Assembly: GCA_013368315.1 (NCBI GenBank)
Contig: JAACJM010000089.1
Span: forward strand, 186,001-250,000
From: Tetrapyrgos nigripes
Lineage: Eukaryota; Basidiomycota; Agaricomycetes; Agaricales; Campanellaceae
Reading direction: 5' to 3'
DNA length: 64,000 nt
Shown here piece after piece: positions 22,260 through 35,661 of the stretch; within the stretch, counting starts at the first letter, position 1, and every line of letters begins with the position of its first letter. The translations under genes were made by a program, and so were the position numbers. A model generated the notes under the pieces. The model saw nothing but the letters and a program-made list of their open reading frames with translations, was not told the DNA's origin and did not search any database.

Positions 22260-24262
22260 TTACGACGATTCATACCCACCATCAGGACTGTCACCGCGTG
22301 GTCCATGCCTAGTCACATCCCCATCAACCTCTATGATCAGCGCGGGAGTAGAAGTATGACTGGAGGGAGGTTTGGTATCATTTGTTTCGGTGCCTTCACC
22401 TTGGTTGACATTGCCAGCAGGAGTGGACTTGGAACCAGAACCAGACTCAGATTCTGATTCAGAGGGGTCAGCCTCCTCCATGAGACGAGAGAAGCGACTA
22501 TTCTTGAGAGGAGAGAGTGTCATTTGCTTGATTCCACCTGCACCATGAAAGACCTCTCTGTGTATAGTAACAAAGTCAGCAAAAGGTAATCTTAATGCGA
22601 GGAAAGCGTCCATGAGAAAAGACTTACTTGTTCCACCACTTGAGGATGGTTCTCGAGCCTCGCCGATTGTTTCGGAAGAAACGAATAATACTCCAGTAGA
22701 ACTCCTTGATGTTAAAGCCATGATCCAGACGGCTACATGTAGACTGCGATGACAACAGGAAGCGAGTCTACGACAATAAGTCATGCACAGGTTGATGAAA
22801 AGACAACAAAAGAATGGGAGACTTTACCTGAACACTGGTGTATGCAATGTCTTCTGCGGCAACCTCGGTCATACCATGGAGGCGAGAGACTGACGATTTG
22901 GTCTTTGCGCCGTTGTTCTTGATACCAGTAGAATCGTAAATGTGGTTGAAGATCTGCAAAGAGGTGCTATTAGCCTAAACAAGCTGGAAAGTAAACGCTA
23001 TGACTCACGTGAACAAGGAGCGGGGCTTTAAAGAGGCCAGCGGCGGGGTTGTCATCGTCCATGAGATTCTCGTCGTAGAGAAACATAGCCCACTCAGACC
23101 AGTGTTTGCTACTGGTCCCGTTTAGAACATTATCCATGTACCTGTAGAAGAGTATTATCAAATGGCTTCGAAGAAAAAAGTGGGTAACGCACTCTTCAGG
23201 GTCCTGGTCAAACACCTCTAGCTCATCCACTGGGCATAAGAGACATGCGGTAACCTTGTCATACCAACCCATACTCGACTTTGAGAAAACCTTGACACGC
23301 CTTGAAGAAGGGTCCGCCAATAGCTTGTCCGTATCTCGTTTGAGCTTGCCGGTATCGTCTGACCTAACCCGTGACGCATGAAATTGCATCTGAAGGAAGT
23401 TAGTGATATGGCGTAGAGACGATGTCAAAGATGAGACATACCTTCTTCGTGTACACCTTAATTGCCTCAATATTTACCTCATCTCCATCTCCGTTTCCAG
23501 CTTCGGTTCGTCCAGCGTCTCCCTCTTCGTCACCGCCGCCTGTCACGAACAGCTTGCGCAAATCGGCGAAGTTGGGGTCGTTGTCTTCCATGAAACGTTG
23601 GTAGATCTCAAGACAGCGTCTAGGTATTCAAAATTAACATATGCACGGATATGAACTAATTTTACTCACACTTGGGTCGGACTGGGCTTCTTCTTCCTTG
23701 CGGGCCTTGCAGCAGAACCTTCACCTTCGGTGGCGTCTTGAGAAGCCTGCAAACCGGCAATAATGGCGTCGAAAGGGTTAATCCAGACGTCGCCGCGTCT
23801 TGCGTACCAGCGGCCAGCGCGCTTTGCAGATCTGAGATAGGAGAATTGTCAGTAACAGGTCAAGAAGCAAGTAGAAACATACTTCTCTATTGGCTCTGCA
23901 TCAGAGTCATCCGAATTGTCCTCAACGGGCTCAGGAGTTGTCGATCTTTGTTTCTTGCGCGCTCCAGACTGGTTTTGTCCCCTCTTTCGCTTCGGAGCAA
24001 CTGGAGTGTTATCTGCTCCCTTCTTCTTTCGTTTCGAAACAGCAGTGGTCGTATCCAGTTCCTCAGGCGACGACTCAACGGCATTACTATTAGCATCCAG
24101 GAGGGTGTCGTCACCATTGAAAAGTTCGTGGGCCTCAGGCGCGTCCCGAGCATGTTTCTTGGTGCTCTTGTGCCTGCTCTTCTTGTCCTTCTTCTTCTTG
24201 CGGCTACCAGCGTCTTGGCGAGAAGTATCCGAACGAGGAGTGTGTCGGGTGGATGGAGGCAT
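22260..24262 (-). CDS. DUF6698-like protein, possible transposon cargo
   Basis: This gene has about eight minus-strand exons. Exon 1 (23883-24262) begins MPPSTRHTPRSDTSRQDAGS and is very Lys/Arg-rich (KKKKDKKSRHKSTKKHA), which suggests a nuclear or nucleic-acid-binding tail. Following exons read SAKRAGRWYARRGDVWINPF, RCLEIYQRFMEDNDPNFADL, YMDNVLNGTSSKHWSEWAMF and FYWSIIRFFRNNRRGSRTIL followed by KWWNK. The Trp-rich block resembles the Agaricomycete DUF6698 family as I remember it. The C-terminus is acidic and Ser/Gly-rich, ending GGYESS at 22260-22262. The middle exon borders are approximate. The function is unknown. It sits inside the outer hAT span, so it is either cargo or part of a third, unbounded element. 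I see no stop within the traced exons, so it may be intact. Confidence 0.6.
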
Positions 24263-25167
24263 GAAATACGCAGAGAATGATGGTCGTTGAAGGAAGAAGG
24301 GATGCGGCAGCACGCGCAACGCTATAATAGTCCCAGCACGTGACTTGATCCCGCGCGTCCAAAATCGTACCAAGTCCCTCCATCTACATCAAGTCTACGT
24401 CAAATCTACGTGCTGGTGTCACCTCTTCCTCTGCAACGGGCTACCACTAACGCGAAAACTCTTCAGTATGAATAGAATACGTGTATTTAAGTACATTAAC
24501 CCAAAAATTCGATTTTTGGCTCCTACTAAGTATGGATTGACATGCGGATATGGATCCAACCGCTCAAACGTGCCAACCAGCATCAGCGGAGGGCATTCGT
24601 CAGATGAGAGTCAATGATTCGCATATGGGTGGCTGGCCGCTGATAGACTAATGAATGTACAAAAAATCTTTGGAAGCATGTTTTTTTTTTTTCACTGTAA
24701 ACTACACTAAGTACATCATGTAGAGTGTAGTAGTACATATACAGGATCTCAGGTAATCATCTGCCCTCTGTAGATGCGGATGCAGGCAGATACCAGATTG
24801 GATTTATGATTTCCGGACACGGAAAAAAAATTGTGGCTGAAACTTGTTTGCTCAATTAAAAGGGGTATTTGATGTCTGATCACTTCACTCTACAAACAAG
24901 AAACCTTCCATTTGTTCAGTAGAAGTCTTTTCTATAATAATAGCCATATATTTATGAGTAAAATTTCTTGAGATCAGTGAAAATATAGTTGTTCTTGCCC
25001 TTTTTTCTCAATTAAAATAGTATTCGAAGTCTGATCACTCAACTCTATAAATACTAAACATCCCAAGAGTCTGGGTGAGGGTATTGCTACAAATTTATGC
25101 ATATGTTGATGCATTAATTCATTGATATCAGCGGAAAAATGGCTTTTTCCGCAATTTCTTTGTATTT
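24263..25167. other. Intergenic DNA inside the hAT nest
   Basis: No supported gene. This is the shared upstream region between the minus-strand DUF6698-like gene and the plus-strand Plavaka-like fragment. AT-rich words recur near 24840-24960 and 25000-25100 (CTCAATTAAAA...GTCTGATCAC), suggesting a short local duplication of about 170 bp period. Confidence 0.45.
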
Positions 25168-26133
25168 TTGAAATGTAAGTACATACAGTATCATAAACTA
25201 ATGTATCTTGCAGAAGATCCATTGACATTCACACCAGTAGACCGAAACTTAATCATCATTCAGGATAACAAGATGTATGAACACAAGATACTACGTACAA
25301 ACTTTATAACATATGACCGACGACGGGATCAAGATTTTATCAACCCTCGCACAAGGTCAGATGTGATGGTCTTAGCAAAACAGGATGAACAAGAGCAGCA
25401 TCCTTATTGGTACTGTCATGTCTTGGGCATTTTTCATGTCAATGTTCTCAGCAAGAGAGATCCTATTGGCACTCCTGCAAAGCTCATCGAATTCCTTTGG
25501 GTTCGGTGGTATACCCTTGACACATCATATGCTCATGGATTCTCTAAGAATCGACTACCCCGTCTTTCCTTTATTGATTCTGCAGATCCAAATGCATTTG
25601 GATTCATCCATCCCAAAAATGTCATCCGTGCAGTTCATCTTATTCCACATTTTGCAAGGAAGACAACAAAATCTCTGCTATCTGTATCAATTGCACAACG
25701 AAATGATGAAGCTGACAAGGATTGGCGATATTACGATATAAACATGTGTGTGCTTTGTCCTTCACTATATTGATATTGACCTTATGGTATGTAGATTTGC
25801 AGACCGTGACATATTCATGAGGTACACAGGACTGGGGGTTGTCACATTGGTACATACAAAGCCACAGGTGCATTTCGTGATGAGGTCGTCAGAAAGTATG
25901 TGAAAGCAATGGCAGATATGGAGGATGAGGATATGGATACCCCACAGGAAAGTCAGGCTGATGAGGCAGAGATGGCAGTTGCCAGTGATGAAGAGGGAAT
26001 CCTGGGTGTACAGGGAATTATTGGTGTAGAGGAAGAGGTGACAAGTGATGAGGAAGGTGATGAGGAGGAAGGTGATGAGAATGAGGAGGGTGCAAATGAT
26101 GAAGTCGAGCACATTGGCTACTCTGTATTGTAA
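25168..26133 (+). pseudogene. 3' fragment of a Plavaka/KDZ-like transposase
   Basis: The fragment opens within coding sequence (DRNLIIIQDNKMYEHKILRT). It contains SFIDSADPNAFGFIHPKNVI and a C-terminal block ADRDIFMRYTG, then GTYKATGAFRDEVVRKYVKA, then a long Asp/Glu tail ending HIGYSVL at 26133. The DRD-F-MRY-G-H arrangement is what I recall from the C-terminus of Plavaka-type transposases of basidiomycetes. One intron is likely at about 25747-25794. A one-base frameshift lies near 25828, within the MRYTG-GGCHIG block. The N-terminal and catalytic parts are absent, so it cannot be functional alone. Confidence 0.6.
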
Positions 26134-26499
26134 CTTGTACCTTGTATGGCTATTCTTGGGTTCTTCATTTTGATAGGCTATGTGTCACCACAGTTATCCT
26201 TGTATTATGCACCTGTACAACTACAAGGTCCAAAGAAGAAATGTCTGGACTCTGTGGACAAAATACGATATAGGTTATGGTAGACTAGTAGATATGTGTG
26301 TATAATTAAAGTAATATTACAAGTGATTGTGCTGCTTTCTAGCTGAATATGTAGTTATACATAAAATAAAGCCTTAGTAGTAAATGTCTGAAGATTGAGG
26401 GAGCATCTTGACACTGTGGAAACTACTAAATTCCAAATCTGGCAATACCTTTTCACACAGAACCTTCAACTAATGGAAAAGCTCAGCATAAAAAGATAT
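26134..26499. other. Unassigned DNA in the outer hAT
   Basis: This is AT-rich and non-coding. The right edge of whatever carried the Plavaka-like fragment should lie here or just beyond, but I found no terminal repeats or target duplication. Confidence 0.35.
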
Positions 26500-27090
26500 A
26501 TCAGACTATATCAATGTCAACTACCCTGACAGACCTGTGCCTGACCATATCCTGGGCAATCTCACTGGTGAGGGGAATACCAGAGAATACCAGAGGATAA
26601 CCAAGGCTGTCAGGCTCGTGATGCTTTATCTTCATTGGTCAAGCACCACCAGAATTGTGAAGCATTCAAGGTCTTGTATTCTTGAACAGAAATGGTATTC
26701 GCTGACATTTTTTTTGCACTTTTCGTGATGCTGTTCGAGCCCACAGGCACAGCCTGAGAATAGGACTTGTAGACATGCTCAAAAAGGGCCTTCGCCTGCT
26801 GATATTCATCTGAATGACGCTTTCCAAACCAATTCAGGTGGAATATCAGATGGTATACTGGAAAAAATTGTTGTTCAATGCATAGACATCCGGAAAGCAT
26901 TGCCTGATACTCACCAGGGTAATATATCGCTGTAAGTGCATAATATGCGTAAGAAACAAGTAAAAAATGATAAGTTTACCAGTGTCTAAGTACTTCTTAT
27001 GAGTAATGACTTCCATAGTCCTGTGTGCAGCTTCAAAGATTCTAGGATGGTCCACGTCAATGGTCAAGAATTTAAGCGAGCTTGTCATTG
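26500..27090 (-). pseudogene. Outer hAT: middle part of transposase (remnant)
   Basis: The minus strand reads FLTIDVDHPRIFEAAHRTME, then NWFGKRHSDEYQQAKALFEH followed by VYKSYSQ and ISVQEYKTLNASQFWW. The Trp-Phe/Lys-then-acidic-helix block aligns in position with the inner hAT's HPRYKLKYFKDANWEQAWID region. Stops and frame changes are present. The N-terminal zinc finger and DDE-like core are not found further right, so the outer hAT's transposase is internally deleted. Confidence 0.6.
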
Positions 27091-27100
27091 GCGCCCACTA

Positions 27101-27338
27101 GCGCAAAAGAGGGAAGGCAGCGATATGGTTGTCGGGGAAAAGATTTTGTGCAGGACTCTGATGTCCGGGTCCGGCTCAACCTCACAGATGGTTTCGCAAC
27201 ATTATACAGTGCTCATTGATTCATACATGCTCCGCCAAAGCTAGCGCAAAAGAGGAAAGGTGGCGGTATGGCTGTCGGGGAAAAGATTTTGTGCAGGAAT
27301 CTGATGTTCAGGTCTGACTCAACCTCACACAGCAATTG
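27101..27338. repeat. Tandem duplicate near the right end of the outer hAT
   Basis: The 96 bp stretches 27101-27196 and 27243-27338 match at most positions (AGCGCAAAAGAGG, TGTCGGGGAAAAGATTTTGT and CTCAACCTCACA blocks). The differences are mostly transitions. No known function. Confidence 0.85.
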
Positions 27339-27520
27339 ATGGACCATCATCAATGTGATGTCATTCTTCAGAAATTGCCGGCATGTGGCTACCAGTTACT
27401 AACAGGTTATAACAGTTAATACCTGTTACTGGGCTCAGGTATAACTTGTTATTATTTTAACCTGTTATTAACCAGTTATAACAGTATTTAATAGTATTCA
27501 GTTGGAGCCCTATGTGTCCT

Positions 27521-27722
27521 GATGTCATCTTGGCAACTGATGTGAATGTTTCATCTGGGAAATAGTCCACTTCTGGGATTTGGTTGTATCCATGCACAAC
27601 AAGTCATGCTCGATGTTCCTTGACCTTTCCATGTTCGTCCTTCTTCGTCCTATAAACCCATTTCCAGTGAGAATGTTGGCGTCTGATGGTGCATAAACTG
27701 GAATGAATGTTCCTTGTTCCTT
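27521..27722 (-). pseudogene. Copia A: 5' part of reverse transcriptase (fragment)
   Basis: This continues the Copia polyprotein on the 5' side of the outer hAT. The minus strand reads GTFIPVYAPSDANILTG. An in-frame TGA corresponds to the TGA at 58394-58396 in the sister copy. The fragment ends at the TT dinucleotide where the next transposon inserted. Confidence 0.82.
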
Positions 27723-29695
27723 CATCAGGAAAACTGTCCAAAGATAATGAGCTGGTAAGGTCGTGATAACCCCAAAAATTTCACTAATTCGCAGAAAGTT
27801 CTGCCAAAGTGTAATTATCCTAATTCCATGGTGTCTGTCCATGTACTCTCTGTTTTACTGATAATTAGATCAACTATAGCGAACATAGCGCAGCCATGGA
27901 TGCATGGATGACCAGCCTATTCAGAACTATAAAGAAGTATGATAGTTACTTCACCATTGAGAAGCCCACTCGCCTCAGGCATTTCTCATAATTATCAGTT
28001 ATCTCATGTCAGGCTCGATGGTTTACAATGAACATTAGATATGATTATTGAAACTAGTTGAAAGCATATGAATGGGATTAACCATATGAGAGATCAGGAG
28101 GAGAGGGATATGAATTAGGTCAATGAGGTAGTGATAGTGGAAGCTGAGGGAGCAGCGAGAGATTGCAAAAGTAAGACTAATTAAGTACGACAGAGTGATA
28201 TTAGTAGCAGAGGAAGCACCAGTAGTCAACGAAGGAGTGGCAGTGGGAGAAGTAGTAGTAGTGGCGGCAATAGATGACGAAACGTAGTAGCAGCAGTGGT
28301 GAGAGTGACAACAGGAGTGAGCAATTGTCCACAGTATGGTAGTCTCAAGAACCAGACTGACGATACACTATGTATATGTAGTCTGGTGTTAATGTTATAG
28401 GCGTGGCACTGACAAAAAGTTATTAGCTAATCACTCAATATTCTCATGCAACTTTCCCCCAGCATTTTTGAGGCTACTCATCACAACTCCTTGGATTTTA
28501 TTGAACATATGGTATCCTTCAATATATAAATGTCTAAATACCAAAATTTGCGACTGAAAACAGATGGGAACTCGCAATAAGGCTTCGAGAGCAATTCCGC
28601 GAGTGCACAGCCACTCGCATGTCAAGCCTTTTGGCCACAATCCTTTTCCATCAGTAGGTACCACTTCAGCTCCATTTCTCTTGCTCAAAAATTGCATGCA
28701 GTATATCTGAAAGTATACTAGCCCATATATCAATTAACGAAGTGATAGGAACTTAAAATGTGTGTGCCATTGACCTGCCGGTGCTGATTACCTAATAACT
28801 TTTTGTGGGTGCCACGCCCTATAGATAACTACCAGACTAACAGTATGGTCATGCACTGTCAACATGAAGAATAGTGAGTATCCAGCAGAAGTCCATGAAG
28901 ATAGCGACGTACCATGCTACATCGATGCCTGGAGGTGTAGTGACTGCATAGCCTGAAGGGAGAAACGTCAGGGGGAACAGGTGCAGCTGGGTGGTGGAAG
29001 GAAACCAAGGCATGAAGACGCCTGTTAGTCAAATTCAAACCAAAATGCATGTGATTGTACAACTCAATTAGCAGAGTTTGAATAGCTTTAGGGCAGGCAT
29101 CAAGGACTAGTACCACCTGTAGTACTTGCTCTACTGTTCTCAGAGTCACTATATTAATAATTTCGTGTGTATGAAAACTCATGGTTACGTCTCCTCAGGT
29201 TAAATAGGAGAGGAGTCAGAGCACATAAAGTAATTGTTCAGTAAATTATTGGGGATTTAACAAAAATTATCAGCAAGTTGTCAGTCTTCTGTTATCAAAA
29301 ACACTGCATAGATTTGAATGCAGATTTATTTGCCAAATGATGAGATACTGCACAGAAACCTCAAATCAAGGAAGATAGCACCAATTAAATGAGAAGTTGC
29401 ATACAGAACATTACCAGTAAGTTCAAAGTAAGTTAGTGCGAATGTTGTGAATGCACAAAAAAGTTAACAGGATCAGGAATGTCCAGGCATACATTGTTTT
29501 TGGTATGTGAACATTTCTGATACCCCCTGGAAATCTACAGTATGTCACAATTATCCTGAATTTCTCCACAATATCACTAATTCCTCTGAAATTCTCACTA
29601 ATGTACCACAATTTGGTACAGATTCTGGATTATCAAAACTATGAGAGATTACTCCAAAGTTAGTACTTTATTATCTTTGGATGGTTTTCCTGATG
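27723..29695. mobile_element. Non-autonomous TIR element (2.0 kb) in Copia A
   Basis: The ends are inverted repeats of about 26 bp: left CATCAGGAAAACTGTCC then AAAGATAAT, right complement the same with CATCC in place of GTCC-type bases (two mismatches). The flanks share only TT, suggesting a 2 bp target duplication. Subterminal words TAATTATCCT and TTCACTAATTC recur near both ends. No transposase is recognisable; short minus-strand frames are unsupported. The superfamily is unclear: a 2 bp duplication fits CACTA-like or TA-type elements, but the end bases do not match CACTA. Confidence 0.75.
28400..28819. mobile_element. MITE nested in the TIR element
   Basis: The inverted ends are GGCGTGGCACTGACAAAAAG on the left and, as complement, GGGCGTGGCACCCACAAAAA on the right, both followed by GTTATTAG. 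A TA dinucleotide flanks both sides (28398-28399, 28820-28821). At 420 bp it has no coding capacity. It looks like a TA-targeting (Tc1/mariner or pogo-like) miniature element. Confidence 0.75.
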
Positions 29696-29908
29696 TTATG
29701 TCTTCTCATCTCTTCCATAGCTTCCTTCCATTTAGGCCAATCTGGTTGTCGTTTCACTTCCACAACTGAGAGTAGGTCATAAGCTTCAAGTTCAGATGTA
29801 ACTTGAGTGAGACTAGTGGTAAGCAGATTGGCTGATTCTACTCCTCCTGTCTTCTTCGCCATAGATCTGGTGATAGGTCTTCTACCTGTGATGATTTTTG
29901 GTGGAATG
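29696..29908 (-). pseudogene. Copia A: integrase-RT linker fragment
   Basis: The minus strand reads QVTSELEAYDLLSVVEVKRQ, then PDWPKWKEAMEE, matching 58510-58720 of the sister copy. It lies between the TIR element and a solo LTR. Codons differ from the sister mainly at former CpG sites. Confidence 0.85.
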
Positions 29909-30397
29909 TGTCAAGGTTGCTGGTACACTCAAATAACCACCCAAGTCACACAATTGAAGAGCAGATACAAGATAGATGGATTGAGAGAAAGATGTAGATG
30001 GAGAAAGACAAGTAAGCTGACTAGGCTCTACACTGCGTAGTAGTAGTACAGAGCAGAGATGAAGTGAATGAACTGGGGAATCAGTTACAAAAGATCTCAA
30101 GTATATATAAGAGCTACGAAGGGATGGGAGAAAGTAAGTAAAAATAGAATAGTGCCGTATGGTTAAGAAAGATAGGAAGATTGGATCAAAAGATAGGAAG
30201 AACAGATAAGAGATAAGAAAGATAGGAAGATAGGAAAGATTGATCAACAGTTATTATAGAGTTTGACAGGTTCTATAAGGTTCAAAGCCAGTAATATAAG
30301 GTTTATCGAGGGAATGCAATAGACGAATGATCAGAGAAAGGGTTCAATAATGAAGTAAAAGAGGAAGGAGGGCAGAGAACTGTAGCAGTTCGTGACA
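29909..30397. mobile_element. Solo LTR (489 bp) of another retrotransposon
   Basis: It begins TGTCAAGGTTGC and ends CAGTTCGTGACA, with TGTCA/TGACA inverted tips. It is flanked by a perfect 5 bp target duplication GAATG (29904-29908 and 30398-30402). Joining the flanks restores the Copia reading as in the sister copy. A TATATATAAG promoter-like word sits near 30106 on the plus strand, followed by a purine-rich GATAGGAAGA repeat zone. It probably arose by LTR-LTR recombination of a complete element. The family is unknown. Confidence 0.88.
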
Positions 30398-30402
30398 GAA
30401 TG

Positions 30403-33359
<2,957 letters not shown>

Positions 33360-33364
33360 ATTCT

Positions 33365-34882
33365 TCTTAAGTCCAGGCAGATCCTAGTGCTAGGAAACAC
33401 TATGGACCCAGGCAGAGGTCTATGGAAAAGATTGGAACAATGATGAATCCAGACAGAACTGGACAGGAAGGGAATTGACAGGAAGAAGAAGGACCCAGTC
33501 AGAACGACTGGGAAGTCAAGACAGAAAGTTAATGGCACTCAGAAAGGACAGGAGACCAGCTAAATTGATTTTAGACTTAAGCTATCTACTACGAAGTTGC
33601 TAGCTTAAGTACTATATCAGAAGTATATGAAATGAGATAGGGAACTATTGGAAATGAATATGGAAACTACTGGAAAAGGTAAAGACAAAGGGAAACGCTC
33701 AATTTGCTATCATCACGTGGAAACCCTTTGGAAAGAAAAGGAAGGGGAGCACAAGTGTGGTAAAGAGCACACACTTGGCTCAAAGCAGTAGGCATAGACA
33801 GAACAGCAGTAGACAGATAATGATGAGAGACTAGTCCCAAGACAAAGAGGTCAAGATGGGGACTAGGGAGTTACTACTCTAAGCTTATATACACAGAACA
33901 GAAACAAAGATAAAAGCTGAGTAAAGCAAAGAAAGGAATCAGAGAACTGTCCAGAACAATCAAAGTACAGCCTGTTGTCCCTGTAAAAGATGTATCATGA
34001 AAAGATCAACAAAAGATGAACAAATGATGAAACAGGGGATAGTAGCTGTGCATAGATGATCAAGGAAAGATGAACAAAAGATAGGGCAAAGGATGAACAA
34101 AACGATGATCAAAAGGCAGTGACTGATGAAGAAAAGAAACAGAAAATGAACGAAAATACCCTGAAATAATACTGTCACGACAACAAGGTGCTACGAGATA
34201 TGAAGCGGAAATGAGAGAAGTATGAATGCAAGCTGTCCAGTTAGTACTGTACCATTTTGACTGAAAGTTCAGTAACGCATAACAGGGAGGGTCTGAACTA
34301 ACCAAAATAAATTTTTGTAACACATAACATAGGGTTCTGAACTGAGTTCATAACACTTTCTATATAGGGGTATTTTTTTGCACAGTCCATATAGAGACAT
34401 TTTGAGGAGGGAGCAGCTGTCTTTTAACAGGTTTTGGGATGAAAAATTGGCTCTTGGCCAGTTTTCTCTCCTCAAGCAATGCACTAGACCAGAGTCTGTC
34501 TATTCACATACTGAGTAGTGGTGGTTTGTGGGTGGGCTAGGAAAAGGGCAAAAAGAAGTTTTTTGGTTGTATTCCTAGTAGGTACATAGATGTAACATCC
34601 TCTCTGGCAGGCAGGCCAATGAACTGCCTTCTCAATATGGAAATATGAAATTTATAATGCGTAATAGCTTACTCTGAACTGGGTCCTGGCAAAATCAATG
34701 TGTAATGCATAACATAGGCTGAACCTTTGGTCAAAATGGTACAGTATCCGATATGAATCAGATAGGATCTGATGAGAAATGTGAACTAAACAGATTTGTG
34801 GCAACTCAGAAATGAATCAGAAATGAAATGGAATGAAAGGGAAGAGTTGGAAAGTATTCGGAAGTGGTCAGAAGGCTTTACA
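33365..34882 (-). mobile_element. Probable solo LTR (~1.0 kb plus a MITE) in Copia A
   Basis: The flanks are ATTCT (33360-33364) and GTTCT (34883-34887). The sister copy has GCGTTCT at this place, so the left copy lost a CpG. Read on the minus strand, the insert begins TGTAAAGCC and ends GACTTAAGA, so only one tip has a canonical TG/CA end. There is no coding region. Without the MITE at 34247-34744 it is about 1,020 bp. LTR identity is an inference from the 5 bp duplication and the TG start. Confidence 0.55.
34247..34744. mobile_element. MITE nested in the probable solo LTR
   Basis: The inverted ends start CTGTACCATTTTGAC and continue with a CTGAAAGTTCAG / CAAAGGTTCAG-type block. TA flanks both sides (34245-34246, 34745-34746). 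It is 498 bp long, AT-rich and non-coding, with repeated CATAACATAGG words inside. It is probably a Tc1/mariner-type miniature element. Confidence 0.78.
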
Positions 34883-34887
34883 GTTCT

Positions 34888-35301
34888 CAATGACCATTGA
34901 TAAGTGGTTCTTGTCCTCTGTTTATGTGTTGTCCCCAAGGATTTGGGTTTGCTTCTGGATGGAATTGTAGTGATTTGGACAAGGATGAGTTGTTTTGTTG
35001 CACTGATAAAATTCTCTGTGTTCTATGTCCCAAAAACGATCAATGTAGTCATTGAAATTGTTTACGTGTGCTTGATATGCACAATGGAGATCTGGTGCTA
35101 GTGGGACATACTGCTGTGGTCTGGGACTGCCTCTCCTAGACTGGTTTCAAGATCCTGACTGTGATCTGATTATCTGTTTGGGGTTGTCAGCCCTGGGTGC
35201 TGGCGATCCATGCCTTGAGCTGTAGTGTTGCAAGCTACTAGTCATACAACATTGAGAGCTGGACAATGAGATATGATTAGGCTAGGGCAGGGCCCATAAC
35301 C
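34888..35301 (-). pseudogene. Copia A: leader and gag start
   Basis: This matches 61500-61922 of the sister copy: the untranslated leader next to the 5' LTR and the first gag codons. The codon at 34929-34931 is CAA here and TGA in the sister copy, which points to an ancestral CGA. Confidence 0.8.
35285..35301 (-). promoter_or_regulatory. Primer-binding site of Copia A (initiator tRNA-Met anticodon arm)
   Basis: The plus-strand sequence GGGCAGGGCCCATAACC abuts the inner edge of the 5' LTR. It equals the anticodon stem-loop region of eukaryotic initiator tRNA-Met rather than its 3' end. Copia of Drosophila and yeast Ty5 prime from such a half-tRNA, so reverse transcription probably used a cleaved initiator tRNA. 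Confidence 0.75.
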
Positions 35302-35638
35302 TGTGAGAATAAATGAATATGAAGACACTTGTTAAACAAGCGAGGTGATGAATACTATTGCGGCTCTAGAGGTATAGACAGTGAACTACTAAGTATTTAT
35401 ACTGTTAGCTACTGTGGCTATGCGAGTCTGTAAATATAATACAGTGGAGAAAAGCAGATACTATGATGTAATGTCTGATATCAGTTTGGAGTCAACAATG
35501 TAAGAAATGATGTAAGTACAGAGTATAACAGAAAGTAGGTGGTGCATATGTGGAAACAAGTGGATCGTGTATACTAGTAAAGTGGAGAGAAAGATATGAT
35601 CGTTTGTTGTAAGTATAATTCAATACAAAATTCCAACA
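35302..35638 (-). repeat. 5' LTR of Copia A
   Basis: This 337 bp LTR runs from TGTGAGAATAAATG to AATTCCAACA on the plus strand (TGTTGG...CTCACA in element orientation). It is the only one of the four LTRs that keeps both canonical TG and CA ends. Its outer edge is 23 bp from the stop codon of the glutaminase-like gene. Confidence 0.9.
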
Positions 35639-35661
35639 GTCACTTGGAACAATTTCGTATT

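Larger units (their letters stand above)
15875..27512 (-). mobile_element. Large hAT transposon (11.6 kb) with nested contents
   Basis: It has perfect 12 bp terminal inverted repeats TAGGGCTCCAAC at 15875-15886 and 27501-27512. The flanks carry a perfect 8 bp target duplication TGTGTCCT (15867-15874 and 27513-27520), the hAT signature. Joining the flanks restores the Copia reverse transcriptase. Subterminal regions are crowded with GTTATAAC, TTACTAACAG and AACCTGTTA words, typical transposase-binding repeats. Its own transposase is only a remnant at both ends (15959-16457 and about 26500-27090). The large size comes from a second hAT plus about 4.6 kb holding a DUF6698-like gene and a Plavaka-like fragment. 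Confidence 0.92.
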
